Origin: Ruegeria pomeroyi
GTDB lineage: Bacteria; Pseudomonadota; Alphaproteobacteria; Rhodobacterales; Rhodobacteraceae
Direction: 5' to 3'
Assembly (NCBI RefSeq): GCF_021405525.1
Contig: NZ_JAGQAG010000001.1
Span: 2,728,001 to 2,792,000 of the forward strand
Length of the DNA stretch: 64,000 nucleotides
Shown here: positions 55,881 through 64,000 of the stretch, piece by piece
Numbering within the stretch: the stretch's first letter is position 1
Layout: each line of letters begins with the position of its first letter
Made by a program: the position numbers and the translations under genes
The notes under the pieces: generated by a model
What the model saw: the letters and a program-made list of their open reading frames with translations, nothing else
Databases searched by the model: none
Told to the model about the DNA's origin: nothing

Positions 55881-57632
55881 ATGATAAGACCGCTGATCGC
55901 CGTCCTTTCGATTTTTTATCTGATTTCATCTGCCGCACTGGCCCAGCAATCCACAGACGAGGTGGCTTGGGTCCAGATCGAGGCGCACCCCAATCTTCGC
56001 ACCGCGCAGGACCGCGCTCAGACCTATGCCGCCAATCTGTCCGACGTGGCCGGGTTCTCGCTGGGTGGGGGCTGGTACGGTATCGTGCTGGGCCCTTATC
56101 TGCGCGATGATGCCGAGCAGGTTTTGCGGGTCTATCGCACCGAGCGGCGCATTCCCGGAGACAGCTTCATCACCTTTTCGGGCGCGCTGGCGCAACAGTT
56201 CTGGCCAGTGGGTTCGGATTTGCTGAACCGGGGTGCGGTGGTGGCACCAGTCGAACAAACCGCGCCCGAGCCGGTGGCCGAAGCAACGCCGCAGGCGCAG
56301 CCGGAACCGGCGGACGAAACCCCGGCCGAGGCACGCCGCAGCGAGCAGGCATTGACCCGAGAGGAGCGTCAGGGGCTGCAGACCGCCCTACAGGCCGCTG
56401 GCTTTTACAATGCCGCGATTGACGGCGCCTTTGGCGCTGGCACCCGCCGGTCGATGGCCGACTGGCAGGGCTTCAACGGGTTCGAGGTCACCGGCGTGCT
56501 GACCACCCGCCAGCGCAAGGTGCTGATGGATCAGTACAACGCGCCGCTGATCTCGACCGGCATGGCGCGTCACCGCGACACCGCTACCGGGATCGAAATG
56601 GACCTGCCGCTGGGCGTGGTCCGGTTCAGCCGCTACGAGGCGCCCTTTGCCCATTTCGATGCCTCTGACACGCTGGGCGCACGGGTGCTGCTGATCAGTC
56701 AGCCCGGCGACAAGGCGACGCTCTATGGCCTCTATGACATCATGCAGACGCTGGAGATCGTGCCGCTGGACGGTCCGCGCGAACGGCGCAGCGACAGCTT
56801 CACACTCGAAGGGCACGGCAATGGCATCGTATCCTATACCGAGGCTGGGCTGAGTGGCGGCGAGATCAAGGGTTTTACCCTGATCTGGCCTACCGGCGAC
56901 GAGGATCGCCGCACCAGGGTTCTGGATGCGATGCGGGCAAGCTTTAGCCGCACCGACGGGGTGCTGGATCCGGCGGCGGGTGGCGACGCGGTACAAAACG
57001 TCGATCTGGTCTCGGGGCTGGAAATCCGCAAGCCGCGCCTGTCACGCTCGGGCTTCTATATCGATGGCAAGGGCACCGTGATGACCGTGGCCGAGGCGGT
57101 GCAGGGCTGCACCCGCGTAACGCTGGATGGAAGCTATGACGCGCGAGTGATCGACACCGATGCCGGTCTGGGCGTAGCGGTGCTGCGGCCAGATCAGGCG
57201 CTGGCACCCATGGTGGTGGCCGGATTGGGCCGCGAGATGCCGCGCCTGGGCGCCGAGATCACGGTGGCGGGCTATGCCTACGAAGGTATCCTGGGCGCCC
57301 CGACGCTGACCTTTGGAACGCTCGATGACGTCAAGGGCCTGCGCGGTGAAACCGAACTGGCGCGGATGGGTCTGCTGGTTCAAACGGGCGATGCAGGCGG
57401 GCCAGTGATCGACGACCAGGGCGCGGTGGTGGGCATGCTGCTGCCGCAACCGGCAACCGGCCAGCAATTGCCGCGCGGAGTAAGCTTTGCCGCCAAGGCG
57501 CAGGCCCTGCGCGACGTGCTCGCCGCTTCGGGAATGACCCCACGTGAGGCGGCGCCGACAGGCCGGATCACTCCGGACGAACTGAACCGACGCGCCAGCG
57601 GCATGACGGTTCTTGTCAGTTGCTGGGATTGA
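55881..57632 (+). CDS. SPOR/peptidoglycan-binding trypsin-like protein with no catalytic triad
   Basis: 583 residues from the ATG at 55881, which gives a signal peptide (about 1-22); the open frame extends 56 codons upstream without a better start. A SPOR-like repeat (about 25-115) and a Pro/Glu/Ala linker precede a PG_binding_1 domain (about 155-215). The C-terminal half (about 375-560) has the trypsin/HtrA fold, but the expected catalytic residues are absent: the His motif TNAHV reads TVAEAV, the Asp position in DLAVL reads GLGVAVL, and GDSGG reads GDAGG. It is therefore likely a pseudoprotease anchored to the cell wall. Confidence 0.85.
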   Translation: MIRPLIAVLSIFYLISSAALAQQSTDEVAWVQIEAHPNLRTAQDRAQTYAANLSDVAGFSLGGGWYGIVLGPYLRDDAEQVLRVYRTERRIPGDSFITFSGALAQQFWPVGSDLLNRGAVVAPVEQTAPEPVAEATPQAQPEPADETPAEARRSEQALTREERQGLQTALQAAGFYNAAIDGAFGAGTRRSMADWQGFNGFEVTGVLTTRQRKVLMDQYNAPLISTGMARHRDTATGIEMDLPLGVVRFSRYEAPFAHFDASDTLGARVLLISQPGDKATLYGLYDIMQTLEIVPLDGPRERRSDSFTLEGHGNGIVSYTEAGLSGGEIKGFTLIWPTGDEDRRTRVLDAMRASFSRTDGVLDPAAGGDAVQNVDLVSGLEIRKPRLSRSGFYIDGKGTVMTVAEAVQGCTRVTLDGSYDARVIDTDAGLGVAVLRPDQALAPMVVAGLGREMPRLGAEITVAGYAYEGILGAPTLTFGTLDDVKGLRGETELARMGLLVQTGDAGGPVIDDQGAVVGMLLPQPATGQQLPRGVSFAAKAQALRDVLAASGMTPREAAPTGRITPDELNRRASGMTVLVSCWD

Positions 57633-57640
57633 GACCCGGC

Positions 57641-57722
57641 GTTCCGGCAAAGCCGGAATTTTGCAAAAATTCCGGCCTGGAAAACATCCGTTTTCCAGGC
57701 CGTTTTTCGTGACGAAAAACGG
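57641..57722. repeat. Tandem-hairpin 3'-end element, copy 2
   Basis: Four hairpins overlap or abut: TTCCGGC-AAA-GCCGGAA; GCCGGAATTTT with AAAATTCCGGC around GCA; a 12-bp stem GGCCTGGAAAAC-ATCC-GTTTTCCAGGCC; and CCGTTTTTCG-TGA-CGAAAAACGG. It fills the space between the convergent pseudoprotease and trkH genes and should terminate both. Confidence 0.8.
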
Positions 57723-57732
57723 TTAACCCCTG

Positions 57733-59181
57733 TCAGGCGCGCCAGAACTGCACGGTGAAGAGAACATAGACCGACATGACCTCGAGCCGCCCGATCAGCA
57801 TGCCCACGCTCAGCATCCACTTCGCGGCATCGTTCAGCCCGGCGAAATTGCCCGCCGGCCCGATCTCGTCTCCCAAGCCGGGTCCCACATTGGCAATCGC
57901 CGTCGCGGCTCCCGACAGCGCGGTGATGAAATCGAGCCCGGTCAGCGCCAGCCCCCAGGCCAGAACGCCCATGGTCACGATGAAAAAGACAAAGAAACTC
58001 ATCACCGAGCCCAGCACATCAGACCCGATCGGACGGCCCTGGAAGCGGGGCAGGAACACCCCGTGGGGGGTCCGGATCCGTTGCAACTGAACCTTGATCG
58101 AGGCGAAAAGCAGCTGATAGCGGAAGATCTTCACCGAACAGGCGGTCGATCCGGCGCAGCCGCCGATCAGCCCGATGACAAAGAACATGGTGACCAGGAA
58201 CCCGCCCCAGCCCATGTAATCGACGCTGGCATAGCCGGTGCCCGAGATGATCGACGTGATGTTGAACAGCGCCTCGCGAAAGGCCTGTTCAACATGATGT
58301 GGAAACACCGTTGTCAAAACCACGGTGGTCATTCCGACCAGGATCGCGATCACGATAAGGAACACATGCACCTGGCTGTCGCGAAACAGCGGCGCCGAAT
58401 GCCCGTTCACCATCTGCACATAGCGCACGAACGGCAGTGCCGCGAGGATCATGAAGACCGAGGCGGCATATTCCGGCAGGCCCTGGAAAGTCCCGAACGA
58501 GGCGTCGTAATTCGAAAATCCACCGGTCGAGACCGTGGTCAGCGAATGTACCAGCGCGTCGAAGAAACTCATCCCCAGCGCGCCATAGACCAGAGCACAG
58601 GCAAAGGTCAGCGCCACGTAGATCACGGTGATCTGGCCCGCGATCTCCTGCGCGCGGGGCAGGATCTTGCCCATCGTGTCGAACCCTTCCGAGCGGAAGA
58701 TCTGCATGCCGCCCACTCGCAATTCCGGCAGGAACACCATCGCAACAACGATGATGCCGATCCCACCCAACCATTGCAGAATACCTCGCCACAAAAGCAG
58801 CCCACGCGGCAAACCGTCCAGCCCGGCAATCACGGTGGAGCCGGTGGTGGTCAAGCCCGACATCGCCTCGAAAAACGCATCTACAAAGCGCAGCTCGGTG
58901 GCGCCAAAGATGAATGGCAAAGCGCCGAACAGGGGCAAAGCCACCCAAACCAGCGTGGTCAGCAAGAAGGTCTGCTGGATAGTCAGCCCCTCACGCACCC
59001 CATTGGCGCAGCTGATCGCCAATACGGCCCCCGTCATCACGGTGATGACACCGCTTTGCAGGAAAACCGGCCACGCCCCCCGCCCCTCGATCAGGTCGGT
59101 GGCAAGCGGAAACGCCATGGTGGCGCCAAGAATGGCAACCAGCAGGCCGATCACATATCCAACAGGGCGCATATCCAACAT
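57733..59181 (-). CDS. trkH: TrkH family potassium uptake channel subunit
   Basis: 482 residues with about ten helices and the four pore loops of the family, each with its selectivity Gly: GLTTTGSTV, TVSTGGFSN, ISGTGYAS and ANVGPGLG. TrkH conducts K+ across the inner membrane, gated by a TrkA-type regulator that is not encoded here. It starts about 50 bp after the small gene at 59232 on the same strand and ends in a tandem hairpin. Confidence 0.93.
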   Translation of the reverse strand: MLDMRPVGYVIGLLVAILGATMAFPLATDLIEGRGAWPVFLQSGVITVMTGAVLAISCANGVREGLTIQQTFLLTTLVWVALPLFGALPFIFGATELRFVDAFFEAMSGLTTTGSTVIAGLDGLPRGLLLWRGILQWLGGIGIIVVAMVFLPELRVGGMQIFRSEGFDTMGKILPRAQEIAGQITVIYVALTFACALVYGALGMSFFDALVHSLTTVSTGGFSNYDASFGTFQGLPEYAASVFMILAALPFVRYVQMVNGHSAPLFRDSQVHVFLIVIAILVGMTTVVLTTVFPHHVEQAFREALFNITSIISGTGYASVDYMGWGGFLVTMFFVIGLIGGCAGSTACSVKIFRYQLLFASIKVQLQRIRTPHGVFLPRFQGRPIGSDVLGSVMSFFVFFIVTMGVLAWGLALTGLDFITALSGAATAIANVGPGLGDEIGPAGNFAGLNDAAKWMLSVGMLIGRLEVMSVYVLFTVQFWRA

Positions 59182-59231
59182 GAGGCGCAGGGTTGGCGCC
59201 CCGCGCCGCTGGAGTCAAGCGGCCGCGCGCA

Positions 59232-59660
59232 TCACTTGCCCGAGGGGTGGGCTTTGGCCGGCAACGGGGCCGGGGCCGAGGGCTTGCGCCGCCGACGCGG
59301 GGCCGGATGCGTCGCCGCAACAGTCGCCTTGACGCTTGCGGGCGCGGACTTTTGCTCCTGTGCACTGGTGGCCAGTGCGGGCGCTATAGCACCCTGCCTT
59401 GCGGTATCCGCAGCGAAATGTGTTTCAGCGGCTGGTTTGGTCGGTTTGGGTGCCGTGGTCTTCGCGCTTGCGAAAACCGTCCTTTGCGGTGCCGGCGCGG
59501 CCGCAGCCGCCTGCAACGCCTGAACCTGTGCAAGCGGTGCATTCAGCGCCGCGCGCGACAGGATCTGCATAGCGCGCAGCTGGTTGCTTATTGCATAGCC
59601 AGCCAGCCGATACGCGGCGGCCTGGGCATGCAGCGAAGAGGTCATCAGTAGCATCGCCAT
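59232..59660 (-). CDS. Small Ala/Pro-rich protein of unknown function
   Basis: 142 residues. The first 60 are a predicted alpha-helical region (RLAGYAISNQLRAMQILSRA); the rest is low-complexity Ala/Pro/Thr with a strongly basic end (PRRRRKPSA). I recognise no family. Its 173-bp upstream region contains two GCAAAAAT-type repeats near 59780-59805. It may be cotranscribed with trkH, 50 bases away, but a spurious frame in GC-rich DNA cannot be excluded. Confidence 0.45.
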   Translation of the reverse strand: MAMLLMTSSLHAQAAAYRLAGYAISNQLRAMQILSRAALNAPLAQVQALQAAAAAPAPQRTVFASAKTTAPKPTKPAAETHFAADTARQGAIAPALATSAQEQKSAPASVKATVAATHPAPRRRRKPSAPAPLPAKAHPSGK

Positions 59661-59833
59661 CTCACTCCATCAGACAGATCGGGCGAATGCAGCATCCGGT
59701 CGGGAACACGGGTAGGCCCGATACGCGAATCTGCATCAAGGCCAGTCTACGGCACACGAGCTGTGCTTGCGCAGCAAAAATGCCGCAACGCGGCAAAAAT
59801 CCGCCAAACCACTGCCCTTTGTAGAAAGTGTGG

Positions 59834-60937
<1,104 letters not shown>

Positions 60938-61113
60938 CGCACACATCCTCGGTCTTGTCCGTCCCACAATATGGACCGGTCCGTCACTTCAATCCACCTG
61001 ATTACGCGGGATATTGCCAAGCGGTTCAAAAAAACCGATGGAAAACGACGCCTGTGCGCCATTATGGCAGCCTGGGCGGATACCGGAAGTGGCGGCACCC
61101 CCAGCGATCCGTC

Positions 61114-62304
61114 CTAGCCGGCGGCAGAGTCGAGAGCAGCCCGAAGGTCAGCCAGCAGATCGCCCGCATCCTCCAGCCCGACCGAGAACCGGATCAGCCC
61201 CGGCGTGATGCCCAGCGCCGCGCGCTGCTCCTCGCTCAGCCGCTGATGCGTCGTGGTCGCCGGATGCGTGGCGATGGATTTCGCATCACCCAGGTTGTTC
61301 GAGATCACCGGGATCGTCAGCGCGTTCAGGAAGCGGAACGCCGCCGCCTTGCCGCCCTTGAGATCGAGCGACAGAACGGTGCCGCCCTTGCCGCCCAGCT
61401 GCGTCTGCACCAGCGCGTTCTGCGCATGGCTCTTCAGCCCGGGATAAAGCGTGCGCGCCAGCGCCGGATGCCCCTCCAGCGCCTCGGCCAGCTTCTGCGC
61501 GGTTTCGGCCTGCGCATTGACGCGCAGCGCCATGGTCTCGATCCCCTTGAGCATGATCCAGGCGTTGAACGGGCTCAGCGCGCCGCCGGTATGTTTCAGA
61601 TAGGGTTCCACCGTGCCCCGGATGAACTCGCGGCTGCCGATGATCACTCCGCCCAGCACGCGGCCCTGACCGTCGATATGCTTGGTCGCCGAATAGACCA
61701 CCACATCGGCGCCCTGTTCGATGGCCCGCGAAAAGACCGGCGTGGAGAAGACGTTGTCCACCACCACCTTGGCGCCCACCGCATGGGCGATTTCGGACAC
61801 CGCGGCAATGTCGATCACTTCCAGCGTCGGGTTCGACATGCTCTCGAAGAACACCGCCTTGGTGCCGGGCCGTACCGCCGCGCGCCATTGCTCCAGATCG
61901 GTGCCGTCGACGAATGTCACCTCGACCCCGTAGCGGGTCAGGATGTTCTCAAGGATATAAAGGCACGAGCCAAACAGCGCCTTGGCCGACACCACATGGT
62001 CGCCTGCCTTCAGCATCGACACCAGCGCGCCATTGACCGCCGCCATGCCGGAGGCGGTGGCAAAGGCATCCTCGCCCCCTTCGAGCGCCGCGATGCGCTC
62101 TTCGAACATCGCCACCGTCGGGTTGCCATAGCGGGCATAAATGAACTCGTCTGGGCCGCAGTCGATGAACCGCGCCTCGGCCTGTTCGGCGGTCTCGTAA
62201 ACAAAGCCCTGCGTCAGAAAGATCGCCTCGCTCACCTCGCCCCATTGGCTGCGGCGGGTGCCGCCATGGACCGCCTGCGTGCGCTTGCTCCAATCCGTGC
62301 TCAT
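61114..62304 (-). CDS. metZ: O-succinylhomoserine sulfhydrylase (MetZ)
   Basis: 396 residues from the ATG at 62304 with AAAGGAA upstream, which matches the usual N-terminus (STDWSKRTQAVHGGTR). An in-frame ATG at 62382, placed just after the ribosome site of the SAM-II riboswitch, would add 26 residues. The PLP Lys is in YSATKHIDGQGR. MetZ makes homocysteine directly from O-succinylhomoserine and sulfide in methionine synthesis. Expression is evidently repressed by S-adenosylmethionine through the riboswitch. Confidence 0.95.
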   Translation of the reverse strand: MSTDWSKRTQAVHGGTRRSQWGEVSEAIFLTQGFVYETAEQAEARFIDCGPDEFIYARYGNPTVAMFEERIAALEGGEDAFATASGMAAVNGALVSMLKAGDHVVSAKALFGSCLYILENILTRYGVEVTFVDGTDLEQWRAAVRPGTKAVFFESMSNPTLEVIDIAAVSEIAHAVGAKVVVDNVFSTPVFSRAIEQGADVVVYSATKHIDGQGRVLGGVIIGSREFIRGTVEPYLKHTGGALSPFNAWIMLKGIETMALRVNAQAETAQKLAEALEGHPALARTLYPGLKSHAQNALVQTQLGGKGGTVLSLDLKGGKAAAFRFLNALTIPVISNNLGDAKSIATHPATTTHQRLSEEQRAALGITPGLIRFSVGLEDAGDLLADLRAALDSAAG

Positions 62305-62340
62305 ATCCGTTCCTTTCGGCCCCGGAACCAGAAGGGCAAA

Positions 62341-62380
62341 GAAAAACCCCAATCGCGGGTCAAGCGAAAGGGGGTCTTTC
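62341..62380 (-). promoter_or_regulatory. Possible terminator/expression-platform hairpin after the SAM-II riboswitch
   Basis: On the minus strand GAAAGACCCC (62380-62371) can pair with GGGGTTTTTC (62350-62341) over ten positions with one G-U, followed by TTTG. It overlaps the ATG at 62382 and may act as a weak terminator or as an added block to translation. Confidence 0.4.
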
Positions 62381-62385
62381 ATCCT

Positions 62386-62446
62386 GACCTTTTAGCGGTG
62401 ATGTTTAGCGTGGCCCGCAATCCGGTAACAAATCGCCACGTGGTTC
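62386..62446 (-). ncRNA. SAM-II riboswitch controlling metZ
   Basis: The minus strand reads CGTGGCGATTTGTTACCGG, ATTGCGGGCCACGCTAAA, then CATCACCGCTAAAAGG. These match the SAM-II consensus: stem P1 CGTGGC/GCCACG, the GATTTG and ATTGC joining strands, the CTAAA pseudoknot strand and the final GCTAAAAGG that contains the Shine-Dalgarno sequence. SAM binding should hide that site. It stands 82 bp before the conventional metZ start. Confidence 0.85.
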
Positions 62447-62541
62447 CTGACAAGGGGCTTTAGACCCGTGAAGCAGTTGCGTCAAGCCCGCGCGCATCGG
62501 ATCGCGAAGCAGTCATCGATCTCGCGCCTCGAAACGGCGGG

Positions 62542-62613
62542 CGGAATTCTGCAAGAATTCCGAGACGGAAAACGGGCCGTTTTCCGAGCCGGTTTTCTTA
62601 CGAAAACCGGCTC
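62542..62613. repeat. Tandem-hairpin 3'-end element, copy 3
   Basis: Three hairpins in a row: CGGAATTCT-GCA-AGAATTCCG (62542-62562), CGGAAAAC with GTTTTCCG (62566-62586), and a 12-bp stem GAGCCGGTTTTC with GAAAACCGGCTC (62586-62613). Arms and loops closely parallel the copy at 57641. It follows the stop of the PG-binding lipoprotein gene on the minus strand. Confidence 0.75.
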
Positions 62614-62616
62614 CGC

Positions 62617-63144
62617 CTAGGCACGCTCGACCGCCACCAATCCCAGTTCGCGCGCTGCCGCGCGCGAGAGGATACCGCTGTCCAACCCCTGCGGTTTCTG
62701 ATAGCGGCGCACCGCGGCGCGGGTCCGGGCATCCATCTCACCACTTGGTGCGCCACGATAGAGGCCGCGCACCGCCAGCGCCCTTTGCACCGAGGCTATG
62801 AATTCCGGTGTCATTTCCTCGGCGCAAAGTGTTTCGAACCAGGTTTCCTTGCGCTCTCGCACGATCTCTTGCCGGGTCTCGGTCTTGTACACCGCGGGCC
62901 GCAGCACGCTGCCATCGCTCTGTACTTCCGCCGGTTGCAACATCACCTGATGGGTCACCGTTTCGATGATCGCGGGTGTCACCTGTTTGCCCCAGCAGGT
63001 GCCGGGCGCAGCCCCCGGTGGCGCTTCGGCTGTAAAGCGCGACACTTCCGGCTCGCGGAGCGCATCCACGTCCGGCAGGCCGGCGTTGCATGCGCTCAGG
63101 CCAAGAAAGGCCAGCGCACAGAAAAGGGCGGTTCGTGACGTCAT
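62617..63144 (-). CDS. Peptidoglycan-binding lipoprotein
   Basis: 175 residues from the ATG at 63144. A lipobox (FLGLSACNAG) ends the signal peptide near residue 18, so the protein is likely lipid-anchored. A central segment without a recognised fold (about 45-115) is followed by a PG_binding_1-type domain (ALAVRGLYRGAPSGEMDART, about 125-170). It may tether the envelope to the cell wall. It is transcribed alone with a tandem hairpin at its end. Confidence 0.8.
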   Translation of the reverse strand: MTSRTALFCALAFLGLSACNAGLPDVDALREPEVSRFTAEAPPGAAPGTCWGKQVTPAIIETVTHQVMLQPAEVQSDGSVLRPAVYKTETRQEIVRERKETWFETLCAEEMTPEFIASVQRALAVRGLYRGAPSGEMDARTRAAVRRYQKPQGLDSGILSRAAARELGLVAVERA

Positions 63145-63220
63145 GCTCGGGCCTCTGGGGCTTTTGCCGCACCTTACCCCATCTCGCCCCCCGCGCAAAG
63201 CCTCGAGGACCGGGGGTTGA

Positions 63221-63651
<431 letters not shown>

Positions 63652-63652
<1 letters not shown>

Positions 63653-64000
63653 TGCCGGGGGTGCTGCCAGCGCTTGCGGAGACCATTTTTTCCGCTGGCG
63701 TCGCACGCACCCCGGACAAGGCGCCGCGTCGACCGTTGCGCCTCTTGCACTCTGTGTCCCGCGGCGCGGCTCTGATGGCGTGCCTGTGGTTGGCCCCAGC
63801 CAGCGCCTGGACCTGCGAGGCGCGCTATCCCGAACGGGGTCTGCCGGGGCGCGGGGCCGAGACGGCCTTTGACAACCGTACCGCTTCGGGCCGGCACGAG
63901 GACTGGGCGGCGCGCGACGCGCAGCTTCGGTTGCATGCCGCCTATGCGGTTGAAACCGACGAATACGGCCATGGCGTATTGGGCAGGCTCAGGGATGCCA
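63652..64000 (+). CDS. Secreted protein of unknown function (3' truncated)
   Basis: An ATG at 63652 overlaps the ferredoxin TGA (TGATG) and opens a frame that runs to the window end without a stop (116 codons). A long basic N-terminal region (KAPRRPLRLLHSVSRG) precedes a hydrophobic segment (LMACLWLAPASAW) that looks like a signal peptide; an ATG at 63775 may be the real start. The mature part begins TCEARYPERGLPGRG. I recognise no family in the visible part. Confidence 0.6.

Noticed and set aside
58063-59523. A 486-codon plus-strand frame opposite trkH
   Set aside because: Shadow of trkH; TrkH motifs on the minus strand are complete.
60938-61113. Search for a Zur box in front of folE2, since FolE2 is often zinc-repressed
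   Set aside because: No A/T-rich palindrome of Zur type is visible in the 176-bp gap.

Overview
The window looks like a chromosomal segment of a high-GC alphaproteobacterium of the Rhodobacteraceae, most likely the Roseobacter group (Ruegeria-like). This rests on gene content and order (glyQ and glyS in one cluster with a DUF6446 gene, aa3-oxidase subunit ctaD behind a consensus FnrL box, a DUF2244 gene, folB-folP-glmM, a TTAA-N7-TTAA CtrA-type site, a SAM-II riboswitch before metZ) and on codon usage. It was not tested by any search. There is no rRNA, CRISPR array, intact insertion sequence or prophage. One tRNA gene (Leu, anticodon GAG) is present.

Layout. 1-6.4 kb: the 3' part of a CHASE2 adenylate cyclase, then a tail-to-tail type I secretion operon (TolC, ABC, HlyD), visibly less GC-rich than the rest. 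6.6-9.7 kb: a catabolic cluster of a GlxA/AraC regulator, a BKACE enzyme and a class III aminotransferase, with a 15-bp direct repeat as likely operator. 9.9-15.5 kb: an RND efflux pair and an MFS exporter. 15.5-21.7 kb: small redox and regulatory genes (Rrf2/AhpD-like pair, tRNA-Leu, FrnE-like protein, lipB, CDF metal exporter, HIT protein, a secreted protein facing a cysteine-rich MarR regulator with two palindromic operators). 21.7-26.7 kb: ctaD, a glycosyltransferase, DUF2244, then a prephenate dehydrogenase preceded by what looks like a complete aromatic attenuator with a leaderless Phe/Tyr leader peptide. 26.8-34.8 kb: carA, a MshEN-domain glycosyltransferase with a CtrA-like site, GntR, HAD hydrolase, MBL-fold hydrolase, a UbiH-type hydroxylase.

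34.8-41.5 kb: class V aminotransferase, a HutC-type regulator, two overlapping Lrp/AsnC genes divergent from ilvC, a NYN+LOTUS protein, a DMT transporter and a PEBP-like secreted protein. 41.6-44.9 kb: folB-folP-glmM, FolB carrying an extra C-terminal domain. 45.0-49.8 kb: multicopper oxidase, SleB-type hydrolase and a PPDK-like enzyme with an altered ATP-grasp. 50.0-55.7 kb: glyQ-fkbM-DUF6446-gltS-glyS. 55.9-59.7 kb: a SPOR/PG-binding trypsin-like protein lacking all three catalytic residues, TrkH and a small unknown. 59.8-64.0 kb: folE2, metZ under a SAM-II riboswitch, a PG-binding lipoprotein, a 2Fe-2S ferredoxin and the start of a secreted protein running off the end.

The most interesting items are regulatory: the leaderless aromatic attenuator at 25182-25319, the SAM-II riboswitch with two possible start codons, paired operators next to GlxA and MarR regulators, and a family of tandem-hairpin elements at gene 3' ends (30.0, 57.6 and 62.5 kb). 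Among proteins, the pseudoprotease, the c-di-GMP-receptor-like glycosyltransferase and the FolB fusion stand out.
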